Positions 35,633-47,651 of a stretch of DNA of 64,000 nucleotides are shown piece by piece (within the stretch, counting starts at the first letter, position 1; every line of letters begins with the position of its first letter). Source of the DNA: Tetragonia tetragonoides (taxonomy: Eukaryota > Streptophyta > Magnoliopsida > Caryophyllales > Aizoaceae); NCBI GenBank assembly GCA_038025085.1, contig CM076152.1, forward strand, positions 33,049,501-33,113,500, written 5' to 3'. Under the pieces are notes generated by a model that was given only the letters and a program-made list of their open reading frames with translations, did no database searches and had not been told where the DNA came from. The position numbers and the translations under genes were made by a program.

Positions 35633-36495
35633 AGATGTCAAGCTAATTAATTGCCTACAAATCAATTTTGCATTTTTCAGAATGTTTTTGATGTGGTTAG
35701 GATCTGAGATGTTGAGGTGAAGGGTATGCAGTTAGTCAGTTATGCTATTTATATATGATATATCTATATTTTGGCAATGTAAAATGGTTATGGTGAAAAG
35801 AAACTAGCATACTAAGCTGAAGTAAAGTTTGTACAAAAGTAAAAATGTCACATGTACTTAGACCTTTTAACAACATACTAAGTTGAATAAGTTCAAGATT
35901 GTGTATAGACTGTAGAGTGATAACATTAAATGCATTTTTATGTTCATAGAGTCTTGAGTATAATTTTATAAATGGATCTTTGCATGTTTTGGAAGGATGC
36001 TGAAGCATTTGTTTTGGCAATTTGGAATAAATAAAACCATCAGTGAAGTGGTCAGATCAACCTATACTTCTTTCTACATGTATCTGTTAAACTTAAACAC
36101 TAATTTATCTCTCTTCGATCCTAGTTTCTTCATTCTTGCTTAGAAATTTTGTCTTATTCAATTCAAAACCAACTTCGTCATGAGTATGACACATTTAAGT
36201 TTACGGCTAGTTATTGGTGTGTGGTTGTGTGAGCTGACCAAATCATGACACGACGAGGCTCGACCCACTGAAATCGAGCGCCTTGTTGGCGAGGCTCGTC
36301 GAATGCTAGAATCCCATCTCCCTGAGACGAGAAGTTTCGTCATCTTCATCACCTAGTAGCACCCCTACTCTTTTGAATTCTACAAGCAAGATTCATTTTC
36401 ATCAAGTGCTGATTTTATTTCTAACTTATAAGTTATATGTGATATGCTTTGCAAGTCTTTAAGTACTGATTTGAATTACAACATGTTTGTAACAG

Positions 36496-38696
36496 GTGAA
36501 GGAGACCCAATTCCAAGTGTCCATACAAATGGAACATTTGATAATCGAAAAAGAAAATGGTCTTCACCTGTTTGGGAGAATTATGATTGCTTTGATGGAC
36601 ATCTTTTTAAAGATGGTAGACAAAGAGCCATTTGCAAATATTGCAAAGGAGGGCCTACTTTTGCTGACTCAAAGCACGGTACGACCAATTTTAAGCGTCA
36701 TTCTGATACTTGTCATGCACGTTCAGGGGGTGTTGTTGCTCAAATGGTGGTGGATAAAGCGGGGATGCTAGGAAATGAATATAAAAATATTGTCTATAAA
36801 GAACTAGTAGCACTTGCAATTATACGACATGGATATCCATTCTCTTTTGCTGAACATGAAGGAAATAGCGCTATACACACATACTTGAATCATAATTGTA
36901 AGCCATTTTGTAGGAACACATCCAAGAACCTTTGTTTGAAAATCCATGAGAGAGAGGCAATAAGGCTTAAGGGTGCTTTGAGCAACCTTCCTGGTAGAAT
37001 ATGCATTACATCTGACATGTGGACTTTTGTTGTGAGTCAGGGTTATTTGTCCCTAACAGCTCATTACATTGATGATGATTGGAAGTTGCATAACAAAATC
37101 CTTAATTTTTGTCATGTTCCTCCTCCCCATAATGTCGCTGTATTGCATGACACACTTAATTTATTACTGAAAGAATGGGGGATTCAAAAGAAAATATTTT
37201 CTGTCATATTGGACAATGCGAGATGCAATGACAGTATGCAAGACTTATTGAAGGTTAGTCTCTCTATGGTTAGTCCATTACCTGTTGGTGGTAAAAACTT
37301 TCATGTTCGTTGTGGTGCTCATGTATTGAACTTGATTGTTCAAGCGGGGTTGAAATGGATTAGTGGGGCAATGCATAAATTGAGGGAGTTGATTAAATAT
37401 GTGACGAGTTCCGGGGAAGATTGTTGAAGTTTAGGGAATGTGCAATTAGTGCTAATATTAATTGTTCGAAAAGTTTGTGGTTAGATTGTCCAACTAGGTG
37501 GAATTTCTCATATAGGATGCTTGAAAGGGCCATAATATATCGTGATGCATTTGCAAACATGAACCTAATTGATACCAATGCTCCATTAGCCCCAGATGAT
37601 GAATTAGAATGGCCTATTATTTTGAAAATAGCTGCTTTGTTGAAACCTTTTGATGACATCACAACCCAATTTTCTGGAAGAAACTATCCGACTGCCAATT
37701 TGTACCTAAAAAGTGTGTGGAAAATTGAATTATTGTTATTGAGATATACTGCTTCTGGAGTGGAGTCTGAATTCAAAAAGATGATGATAGACATGAAGGA
37801 GAAATTTGACAAGTATTGGGAGACTTATAGCATGGTCCTTTCATTTGGTGTCGTTTTGGATCCTCGCTTTAAACTTCACTTTGTCAAATATTGTTTTAAT
37901 TCTGTGGAATTGGAGGATACAAATGGGGTGGAGACAGCAACGACAATTGCAGAAGTAGAAAGAAAGACAGAATTAGTGAGAAGTGAATTGTTCAAGTTGT
38001 TTGAAGAGTATAGAGAACATGATGTGTCACTTAGTGCTACTCGGTTTGCTGGTGTGGATGATGCTGACCTTGCTGTAAGTATTTTAATTTGTTATGCATT
38101 CTATTTAATTTGTTAAACAATAACAATATAATCTCTATTAATTGATTTTTATATGTTATGTAGGCATTTGAAGTTTATACCGGTGGGGACAGAACTTCGA
38201 CGAGGACCCATCTACAAATGTATTTAGATGAGAGTAGGTTAGATATTCATTTAGAATTGGATATTCTTGAATGGTGGAAAGGCAACGAAAAGCGGTTCCC
38301 CGAAGTGGCTAGAATGGCAAGGGACATAATGAGCATCCCTATTACCACTGTTGCATCCGAGTCTACTTTTAGCTTGGGAGGTAGAATTTTGACCAAGTGG
38401 AGAGCTTTCCTTTTACCTGAAAATGCAGAAGCTTTGGTCACTACCCGTAGTTGGATTTTTGGCTACAATGTAGAAGAGGGTACAATTCTTGTCTTCCATT
38501 ATTTATATGTTGTTCCTTGCGTTTATTTTTTGGTGCTATTTTTAAATTTTAATGCTTTGCTTATGTGCTAGTTGATGCATCAAACGGCGTGCAGTCTCTT
38601 GAAGATGGATTAGAATTCCACATTCGACGCGATCTTCGCGAAGAACCTGTTGAAGTAGATGAAGTTGAAGAAGAATTTGAGCCGCTTATTGATTGA
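36496..38696 (+). pseudogene. hAT transposase, BED/hATC type, one frameshift
   Basis: Exons: 36496-38074, 38164-38479, 38572-38696; stop TGA 38694-38696. In order: BED zinc finger (WENYDCFDGHLFKDGRQRAI, CKYCKGG, then TNFKRHSDTCH); the catalytic-core start ITSDMWTFVVSQGYLSLTAH; SVILDNARCND; RCGAHVLNLIVQ; PTRWNFSYRM; ILDPRFKL-like VLDPRFKLHFV; and the C-terminal dimerisation domain with WWKGNEKRFP, then IPITTVASESTFSLGGRI. The frame breaks at about 37408-37424: the first frame ends in TGA at 37425-37427 and the second resumes two bases out of phase. The rest of the protein is intact. The first coding exon or start is unresolved; a 5' UTR exon probably ends at 34993. Confidence 0.93.
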
Positions 38697-39145
38697 GATT
38701 TAGCATATGATAAAACTATTTATGCCGATTGTGTTGTAATCTTGAACTAACTGCATAAGGACGTTAAAATGATGTTTCAATGAAATGAAATTATGTAAAA
38801 TACAACTCTACTCTATATTTTATGCAATTATGTTGAATTTTTTTATTATTTTTTTATTTTTTTAAGCACTATTTTAAGGTAGAGAACGAGTAGTGAAAAT
38901 CGCGACAGAAATCCTATCTGAAAAGGCGCCTTTAACTTGTGAATTTTGTGCATAAAAGCGTAATGGAACATGTGCTCGTAACCCGACGACCCGACCCGAA
39001 CCCGATGCGACCGACCCGCTCTTGACCCGACCCATTATTAACCCGACCCGATAATAACCCGAACCCAATATGACCCGACCCGACCCGTTTGCCAGGTCTA
39101 AAGTAGACACATCAAATGACAGTTGTCTTCAAATCACTGATTTAG

Positions 39146-39179
39146 AGTAGGTGATGTTTTTTTTTTTTTTTTTTTTTTT
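39146..39179. repeat. poly(T) tract
   Basis: About 30 T residues between the hAT element and the next MULE. Confidence 0.85.
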
Positions 39180-39408
39180 GGGGTTAAATCACACATTCAT
39201 CCAAGTTTTTTGGGTCAAAACTAATCATGTTCGCATCGAGTTGGCCCACAAATGGGTAAAATGCTCTTATTAAATAGTTTCTTCATTTACTAAAGGGTTT
39301 TTCTATTATGTGCCCTAAGGGCATATGATTAGAGAATTATATTTTAATAAAAACACCACTAATCAAGGATTTTGAGTGGTATTTCTAAGAAACTGTTTCT
39401 TGAAAAAA

Positions 39409-40959
39409 TAGGAGTGTTTGGCAACTCTAGCTCAAAAGTGCTTTTTATAAATAGAAACCATTTGATAGAGTTGTTTGACCCAAATTATATTAAACTATTT
39501 CTATATTATCAAATAATTAGTACAATATATATCTTTTTTCCTTATTTGTTTGTGACATCTATTTTATTGAATAGTTTCTTTTAGCACATTCTTATTTTCC
39601 ATACTCTATAAACGACGCTATTCATGTTTTCACACATAACAATATAGGATATTTGCCAAATGAGGAAAAATACAAAAATTATTTTTTTCTCTTTATTTTC
39701 TTCTTAAAATAAATAATGGTATAGAAGTACTCCGTAGTTATTAATTTCATTGATATAATCTCAAAGCATTAAAATCTCAAGTACTTTTGTAAACTATATA
39801 GCATATTAGCATTATGGTACTTTCATAATGTTCAAGTCAAGAAGTTACTTTAAGGAAAATGCTATGGGTAGTCCAAAATTGGTTCTTGCACTTCTCCTAT
39901 GTAAGTTTGTGGTTCTACCATGAGAGTGCATTGACAAACCCAAGTCATAAATCACATAAATACCCACTTCAAATGATAAGTACGTGCTTCAACAACAATA
40001 ACAACAACAACAACGATTTCTAGCCCTCCACTTTATTATTATCCTTAGACCCACAAACACTCTCAAACTCTTCATCCCATCTAACTGTGAGAAATGGCAG
40101 TAGAAAGGCATATAATACAAGCATAGTTTCACTACCCAAACCCACAGCTCCAAAAATAAAACAAAGTTATACCAAATGATGGCATGAACAAAATCCACAG
40201 AAATTCAAAACCTCATCAAATACCCAAAATTGCCCAAAATTTAAGACAAAGTATATATTACACAATTGTAGGCTGCATTGCACACATTTGAAAATTTTCA
40301 TTCAGACATTTTTAATCAAACACATGGTAGATGAAACGAATAAACCAATTTTCTCAAAGAATACAACCCAAAAACACTACTTTGAACACACAAGGCTACA
40401 AAATTACTTATGGGCATGAAGTAAAAACACAAGATAGAGTACAAACCTAATGTTTTGGCAAATTCGAGCTTCTGTATCTGGAATTTCAAAAGAAAACCCT
40501 AATCTTTCAGTAAAATTATGTTCTTAACTTCAACTAAACCCTAATTTATTGTGGTTGAAAGAGAGAAAGGAGAAGGATATGATAATTGAGCATGTGGATT
40601 CAAACTAGATGATCGAAAACCCTAATCTACCATTGTTGTTTTGATTTGATGGAATGAATGGGGGAGAGAGAGGAGAGAGAAACTGTGTGTGGTAGAACAA
40701 TGATTCTGGCGTTAGAACAAAAACAAGAGTGAAAAAAGAAAGGGAAACAAAGGAAATTATTAATTTATTCATTTAAAAGGCCCAGTCCACGCTAGAAGCT
40801 GTTGAAAAAGCTTGCATTTGTAGCTTCTGTTTTTATGGGCTTAGAAATTGTTTTCTATTTCTAAAGAATGAAAACCAATTTCTACAAAACCATTGTTTGA
40901 CCCAGTTTCTATTTCTTGAGTCCAGAAACAGCTTAAAGAGTTAGGCCAAACACCCTCTA
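39409..40959. mobile_element. inner TIR element nested in the MULE
   Basis: The left end taggagtgtttggcaactct matches, inverted, the right end tagagggtgtttggcctaactc. The next ~60 bp also match (tagaaaccatttg..., gttgtttgaccca...). No clear target duplication was found, so the limits are approximate. No transposase. Confidence 0.6.
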
Positions 40960-40969
40960 ATTTACCCTG

Positions 40970-41640
40970 ATCCCCTCTTCTGTCAAAAGAAACCACTCAC
41001 CTCTCCATTTTTATTTTCTCTCTCTTCAACCTTGTACCAGTGCACCACCACCACCACCACTAATCCGTCACCACCACCACTGATCCGCCACCACCATCAC
41101 CATTACCATCTTCACCTCCAGTTCTACCATCCTTCCTTCGTCCTCTTCCTCCTCAACTCTTATTCTCTCTCCTCTCTCATCTCTCCTCTCTCATCTCTCC
41201 TCTCCATTTACTGCTCCACCAGGGTCACTTACTCCACTACAATTAATCACAAAGGCCTCCCAATCCAGCCACCACCACCACTTTCGCCACCCCACGTGCC
41301 TCCCAATCTCCCTGCCCCTTATCCTTCACAACCACCCTTAGCCAATTGGTTCATTTTTGCCCTTCGTTGATGGAACTCCAAGCACTTTTCCACCCTCACT
41401 CATATTAGTTTTGTGGGTTCTTGTCATTTCGCTCAATTGCGGCAACAGTTTCGATTGGTCTGGAATTGTGTTGGTGTAATGGTGGAACTCATACTCAAAG
41501 ATCGAATTGTCGGATTGTGGACAAGATCCATTCATCCACAAATCAAGGGTTTTTATTTTCGAAATTTGCGAAGCTGCTAGCTAGTAAATTTTTCGCCGGA
41601 AAAAATGGGGTGGTGTTAATGGTGATTGGTGAGGGGTGAT
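40970..41640 (+). other. gene-like segment inside the MULE
   Basis: Codon-poor CCA/CAC-rich sequence (41040-41110) followed by CT-rich leader-like DNA and short open frames at 41032-41370 and 41421-41639. None shows a family motif. This fits a captured 5' gene piece, but it could be simple-sequence noise. Confidence 0.3.
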
Positions 41641-42131
41641 TGTAGAATTTTTATGATTAATGAAAGGGTATTTCGGTAAAGTATAAGTATTGTGTTTATC
41701 AGTTTATTGGATTTCCAATGCGTCAAGATTATGCTTCCCATATTAATGCAAATTTCAAAAAATTAACTATAATAACAGTTACTTATCCTCTGCCCTTAGG
41801 GCACATAATAGAAAAACCCTTTACTAAATTAGAACCCTTGACTTTGCTTAGGGATGAGAGTGCCGAATCGCTCTCACCGACCACGTACTAATCGGTAGGC
41901 AATGGCTTCCAAGAAGTTGATTATGGCAAGGGTATTTTTGGAAGTTCAACAAAAAAAATGTCTAATTTTAGTAGCTAGACAAAATTTTGGGAAATTCAGT
42001 TTTGGAAAGGTATACAATTAAATAGGGACAGAGGGAGTAGTATTAAGACAATTGGTAGGAGTACTTTTTAAGTATAAAAAACACAACACATTAATAATAT
42101 AGTGCATTGCTAAAGCTTTACCGCTTGAGAC

Positions 42132-42478
42132 ATATTCGAGGTGGCCGATTTAAACTACATTGTTTTCCTAAACCTAATTTCAATTCAGTTTAGTTTTATC
42201 ATGTTCAAAAGGCCGCAGTCTAGGAAAATGCAACTAATTAATCTGATAATTAATTAATGTATAAATACAAAATAGTATTGACACCAACCCGTAATATTCG
42301 AGGCGGCTGATTCAAACTACATTGTTCTCCTAAACCTAATTTCAATTCAGTTTAGTCTTATCAATTTCAAAAGACCGCAGTCTAGGAAAATGCAACTAAT
42401 TAATCTGATAATTAATTAACGTATAAATACAAAATAGTACTGACACCAACCCTTGCATCGCACGGGCTTGATAACTAG
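42132..42478 (+). mobile_element. tandem 160-bp duplication ending in a Helitron-type terminus
   Basis: Two direct copies, 42132-42292 and 42293-42452, about 93% identical by eye (tcctaaacctaatttcaatt, ggaaaatgcaactaattaat). The second leads into the hairpin CCCTTGC-(atc)-GCACGGG (one mismatch) and CTAG (42475-42478), followed by T. Sequence after CTAG (42479-42530) is repeated at 43150-43200, and the match starts exactly at the T, which supports this as the element's true right end. The 5' end is unknown. Confidence 0.7.
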
Positions 42479-42539
42479 TAACTAATAAAAATGGGCTATT
42501 TAACTCCACCCGAATTTAATCATTTTGTAACTTTGATAT

Positions 42540-43200
42540 TCTCAAAAACTTATAATGATGGAATGCCAATTGAAGTCTTAAAGATCTGCTCCTTATTTAA
42601 GCGGATAATTTCGTGGTACAATAACAATAGAAGTACTACAACAACCGAAGGACACAAAGGTGGGGCTTACAATTTACAAAAGCTACCTACTTATTCATCT
42701 AAAAAAAAGTATTCCTTCCTGAGATTATTGTTTCTGGTAATGCGGTGTCAAGGACAAGGGCTACATTACACTCCAACCAAAGTGCGCTCTACAAGTTTCT
42801 TTGCATTTTTCTCTATATTTCTTGCACGTGAGCTTAATCTCCTATCTCCATAACATGTTCAGAGTTCATACTTCTAGACTTTTCAGGTCTTGTTATTTGA
42901 ACTGTACAGGAGTCAAAATCGTTATGGGGCCGCTGATCAAGAACCATCCATTTTATTTGATCGAATGATTGAAAAACTTGATCTCGTTTTCTGAAACCTT
43001 CAAATGAATCTAAGGAGCTCTATTTATATAGAAGTCTTTCCAGAGTTTGGATTATGGCTTTGTTGGTTATGGACTTAGTAGTATCAGCCCATTAAAATCA
43101 ATTTAAAAAGGGAGGGGCTCAATCTCATTAATTTAAAAATGGATCACAATAACTAATAAAAATGGCTATTTAACTCCATCCAAATTTAATTAATTATTCA
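42540..43200 (+). repeat. duplicated segment, copy 2 (empty site for MULE C)
   Basis: Bases 42740-43150 correspond to 28190-28875 plus 29666-29708. Bases 42545-42620 recur inverted at 49805-49882, just downstream of the RAV-type gene. At 43085-43125 the MULE C flanks are joined without the element. Confidence 0.85.
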
Positions 43201-43990
43201 TTTATTTTATACTTCAATTAAGTCAACAATTTGACTTTTGGTCCAAGTTGACATCCAAAGTTCTTGGATGGACCATGATGGGATTCTTGTAATTTAAGAA
43301 AATAAGGGAGTAGTTTTGTCATGCTGTCCATCCCTATTTCTTTCATTTTTTTCCTTAGCGTTTCATCCCGTGCCTTCTCCTTCCCTCTCTCATCAATCTC
43401 CCCATGAATTTCAATGGAACTTGGTGGCTTTACACGTGAGAATTAATTAACAAAATTAGTTTAGATGGATTCTCCTCAACATTCAGGATTCACCAATACC
43501 CAATTTGAATATTTTTCATTTTGATTTTTTTTCCGGCCACCATGGGATAAAGTGCTTGATGAGAGAGAAAATGAAGATAGAAAGAGAAATCGAGGCTATT
43601 GGGGTGGCTTGCGCAAGGAAGGAGAGAGAAAACTCATGCTGATCTCACCGTTCTCTACGATCATATGTTGGTGGTGGTATTGGCGGTGGAGTGGCTGTAA
43701 TCGTTCGGTGGTGGATGGATCAAGAATTATGATGGGTCCTTGACGGCGTCACAGCGATGGTATGCGTGTGATTTGTGATGGTGGTGAATCGGTGATGTAG
43801 TGATGCGTGATTTTGCTATGTAAGAATTTGAGAGTTCATACTTTGGCTCAAATGAGAAATGACAATTTGATTGCTACGATGATGTGATAAATTGATGATG
43901 ACATTTTTTTTCTTTTTTGAGTGAAATAAATTGATGATGACATTTAGTCATTAGTTTTTTTACTTTCAAAAAAAAAGAAGACATTAGTTT
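43201..43990. other. intergenic, no supported gene
   Basis: A 63-codon frame at 43552-43743 has no family motif. A 19-bp word (ataaattgatgatgacatt) is duplicated at about 43889 and 43926. Confidence 0.4.
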
Positions 43991-44004
43991 TTTTAATATA
44001 AATC

Positions 44005-45470
44005 TTAAATGTACGGTTCATTAAAAGTAGTTTAATAGTTCATAAATGATAAACATAAATGTTCTTTTAAAATATTTTATAAGGTAAAAATGTAATGTTC
44101 ATTTAAGATGGTATAATAGTTTAATTGTTCATAAGCTATAAATATAATGTTCATTTAGAATAGTCCAATAGTTCATAAGTTATAAAATTAAGCAATGTTC
44201 ATTTAAAATAATGTGATTGTTCATTTAAAAAAGCTTAATTGTTCATAAGGCATAAATGTAGTGTTCATTTAGAATAGTCTAATTGTTCATAAGGTATAAA
44301 ACGTAGTGTTCACTTAAGATAGTCTAATTGTTCATAAGATATAAGCGTAATGTTCATTTAAAATAGCCTAATAGTTCATAGTGTACAAACGTAGTGTTCA
44401 TTTAAAATAGTCTAATGGTTCATAAGGTAATAACATCATGTTCATTTAAAATAGCCTAATTGTTCATAGTTTACAAACATAGAGTTCATTTAAAATAGCC
44501 TAATAGTTCATAGTGTACAAACGCAGTGTTCATTTAAAATAGCCTAATTGTTCATAGTGTACAAACGTAATGTTCATTTAAAATTGCCTTATTGTTTATT
44601 GTGTTCAAACATAGTCTTCATTTAAAATAGCCTAATTTTTCATAAGGTATAAACGTAGTGTTCATTTAAAATAACCTAATTGTTCATAAGGTATAAACGT
44701 AATGTTAATTTAAAATAGCCTAATTGTTCATAATGTACATACATAGTGTTCATTTAAATATCTTAATTGCTCATGAGATATAAACGTAGTGTTCATTTAT
44801 AATAGTCTAATTGTTCATAATGTATAAACATAGTGTTCATTTAAAATACCCTAATTGTTCATAAGGTATAAATGTAGTGTTCATTTAAAATAGTCTAATT
44901 ATTCATAGTGTACAAACATAGTATTCATTTAAAATAACGTAATTGTTCATAAGGTATAAACGTAGTGTTCATTTAAAATATTCTAATTGTTCATAGTGTA
45001 CAAACATAGTGTTCATTTAAAGTAGCCTAATTTTTCATAGTGTACAAACATAGTGTTCATTTAAAGTAACCTAATTGTTTATGAAGTATAAACATAGTGT
45101 TCATTTAAAATAGCCTAATTGTTCATGAAGTATAAACGTAGTGTTCATTTAGAGTAATTTAATTGTTTATAAGATATATACGTAATGTTCATTTTAAATA
45201 GTCTAATAGTTCACAATATATGAATATAAGATTCAATTAAAATGGTTGAATGTCCCATAAGCTATAAAAGTATTGTTCATTAGCTTTAAACGTATTGTTC
45301 ATTTACACTAGTTTAATTGTTCATAAGATATATACGTAAGGTTCATGTTAAGTAGTCTAATATTTCATAATATATAAACATAAAATTTATACCTTATGAA
45401 TAATTAGGCTATTTTAAATGAACACTACGTTTATACCTTATAAACTAATAGTTAATATGTTAGAAACGTA
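44005..45470. repeat. ~44-bp minisatellite, roughly 30 copies, last unit inverted
   Basis: Unit consensus: gtgttcatttaaaatagcct, then aattgttcataaggtataaacgta in shorter pieces. The most regular copies are at 44350-45130. At about 45384-45450 the unit appears in reverse complement (aggctattttaaatgaacac), next to forward copies, so that end can form a hairpin. No coding. Confidence 0.93.
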
Positions 45471-45880
45471 AGGTTTATAAAAATAAAATCGTTTAATAAA
45501 AAAAACTTATTTTTGTTGAATGAAAATGAAATAAATCATTTCAAGAAAAATATAAACAAAATAAGTAGATAAATGTGTTGATAAAAAAAAACTTCAAGTA
45601 AATGTCAAAAGGAAAGAAACTAAGAAAGGAAGTCAAGGAAGGAAGTCAAGGAAAACCATGAAAAAAGATGAATGAAACGTGGAAGTTGTGGTCCCTACAA
45701 TAAAAGTTGAGTCACTAAACTTGGATCAATTGCTGATGACATTCAAAAACAACGGTAACATTGGTAAAATGAATATGAGCTTTGTTGCGTGGAGAGGACA
45801 TGAATTCGTGGCGCGGGTGGACTGGGCCTGACTTGGCTGGACCTGAGCATTGGTATTTATTAATTTTTTATTTTATTTTT

Positions 45881-46492
45881 GGCCTTGTTTGACAGACAGA
45901 TTTTTGGTCAGATTGTTGAGGGTATTGAATTGTTTGACTATTAAACAATCTGCTTGACCAAAAAATGGTGTTTGGTTGTTGGCTTTTTACCCAGATTTTT
46001 CGACCCCAACAATCCTACTTTGAAAACCTAGTGGGGGGTGCGTTTCACTTCAGATTGTTGGTGACAATTAAGTAATTGACTACTCTACCCAAGGTTGATG
46101 TTAATTATAGCGTGCCATTTGATATTGCACATTTTGGGTTTTACAGTTTTGAAGGAATTGTTTCTCAAATGGCAGATTACCAGATCAGGCTGAATGCATT
46201 GTTGGGTTGGCGACCATGAAAAGTGGTGGTGAATGCTTTTTACCCACCATTTGTTGGTCGTTGAGGATTTGAGGAAGAAGAAAAAAGGGGTTTGTAGAAG
46301 AAGGGAAGATGAGAGAGAAAAGGAAAAGAAAATGGGGTTTAAGGGGAACTGGGAAGGTGAGCCGGTTAATACATGGTTAATAGGTTAGGGTGATTTATAA
46401 TTATTTTTTTGCTGATAAAATTTGAAGTTTTTTGGGTTACACAACAGTGACAACACCATAGATAGATCAAATATCAATATTACAAAAATGAA

Positions 46493-46563
<71 letters not shown>

Positions 46564-46628
46564 CAATAATAATAGTAATTATAATAATAAATTATTATTA
46601 TTATTATTATTATTTTAATAATAATTAT

Positions 46629-46659
<31 letters not shown>

Positions 46660-46825
46660 ACAACAAAATGTCATTTTACATCATACCAGCTACTAAAAAC
46701 CATCTGACTTTACCAAACATCTTGAACAATCAGCTTATACTACCATTTAGTCAAACCAGCTAATACAACCAGCTAGCTGCAACCAGCTGATCAAACCATC
46801 TACCAGCTGCGTGCCAAACAAGGCC
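45881..46825. mobile_element. PIF/Harbinger-like MITE with TTT target duplication
   Basis: The ends GGCCTTGTTTGACA and, inverted, GGCCTTGTTTGGCA are flanked by TTT on both sides. The 3-bp duplication and TIR style suggest Tourist/Harbinger, though the standard TSD is TWA. The interior holds the TAA microsatellite. No transposase. Confidence 0.65.
46496..46668. repeat. (TAA)n / (ATT)n / (CAA)n compound microsatellite
   Basis: About 20 TAA units, then ATT units around 46590-46615, then CAA units to 46668. The polyIle/Asn frame across it is an artefact. Confidence 0.95.
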
Positions 46826-46937
46826 TTTATGCCTACAGGACCTATTGGCCGGTGTCAATGGACAAAAGCTACACTACAGTACAGGCCTACACCCCAAAAA
46901 TTGAAGCCCGCCAAAATATAACTTCAGATTTGCAGAT

Positions 46938-47217
46938 TAGGGCTCTGTTTGATTCACCTTAATTTTACTTAAATTCAGTTCAGTTCAGTTTATATGTAAC
47001 TTTATTACTTATATAACTTTTTAGTCCGAAATAATTTCATGATGAAATTTATGTCATCGGAAAGATCTCAAAGCATACTTTCAAATGGGTCCAATATTGA
47101 CTATGTTTGGACGAATTTTAAATGGTTAACGATCAAGTTCAAAAAATCACTTAAGTTCAATTCAGATCAATTCAGTTCATATCAATTTTATCCAGGTGAA
47201 TCAAACGGATCCTAAAT
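46938..47217. mobile_element. MITE with TA-type flanks, 280 bp
   Basis: The end GGGCTCTGTTTGATTCACCT matches, inverted, GGATCCGTTTGATTCACCT. Arms continue with ttcagttcagtt and tgaactgaattg blocks. TA flanks both sides. Non-coding. Confidence 0.7.
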
Positions 47218-47640
47218 AAGTAAACAAATAACAAGAACGTAACAAACAAAATTATCAACTTGGAAACAAAATCACATATTTAAGATCTCACGAAATAAAC
47301 ATGAACGAGATATATATTTGGTTCACATACATAATAAAATACAGTATATTTTATCATGACCAAAAATATTTGATTCTTCCAAGTTCCAACAATGGAAATA
47401 ATTTCAATACAGAGATAGAAAAGTCAAAACGAAATAGGCTATCTTTTATAACTTGACATAAACAAAAAAGTATACTTTGATTCAGAAACAAGAAATTTAG
47501 CCTTGATTGGTACTTATTTTTAGCAATAGTTCTGGCAATTAATATTTGCTAAAAAATATGATTTCCTAATTCAGGTTTATTTCCTTTTCTGTTCGGTACG
47601 TTTTTTATGGAAAGTATTATAGTGTTTCAGCATGAAAAAA
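47218..47640. other. upstream region of the RAV-type gene
   Basis: AT-rich, with no gene. No regulatory site can be named with confidence. Confidence 0.4.
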
Positions 47641-47644
47641 CCTC

Positions 47645-47651
47645 TATATAA
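47645..47651 (+). promoter_or_regulatory. TATA box of the RAV-type gene
   Basis: TATATAA in ctctatataaacaaa. A leader rich in ctactacta/acaactaca follows and ends at a GT donor at 47821. A matching acceptor ttcttcaacag ends at 48509, so the gene probably has a 5' UTR intron (47821-48509), with the ATG four bases into the next exon. Confidence 0.65.

Larger units (their letters stand above)
34558..39100 (+). mobile_element. full-length hAT transposon with 8-bp TSD
   Basis: Terminal TAGAGCTGGCAAAA and, inverted, TAGACCTGGCAAAC. The perfect 8-bp TSD AAGTAGAC is at 34550-34557 and 39101-39108. Both subterminal regions (34575-34710 and 38990-39090) are packed with acccgaccc motifs, likely transposase-binding sites. 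It carries one transposase gene with a 5' UTR intron that now holds a TRIM. The 8-bp duplication, TIRs and transposase together define the superfamily. Confidence 0.97.
39295..41819. mobile_element. MULE-like element with exact 9-bp TSD
   Basis: TIRs share GGGTTTTTCTATTATGTGCC followed by CTAAGGGCA. The perfect 9-bp TSD TTTACTAAA is at 39286-39294 and 41820-41828. The 2.5-kb interior has no transposase. It contains what looks like a second TIR element (39409-40959) and a gene-like segment (40980-41640), so it may be a Pack-MULE. Confidence 0.9.

Noticed and set aside
43201..45800. one large MULE enclosing the minisatellite
   Set aside because: The flanks share words such as ggtccaagttgac and gatccaagttta in inverse orientation, but no consistent TIR or TSD could be aligned.
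46422..46763. Ile/Asn-rich 113-codon frame
   Set aside because: Produced by the TAA/ATT/CAA microsatellite.
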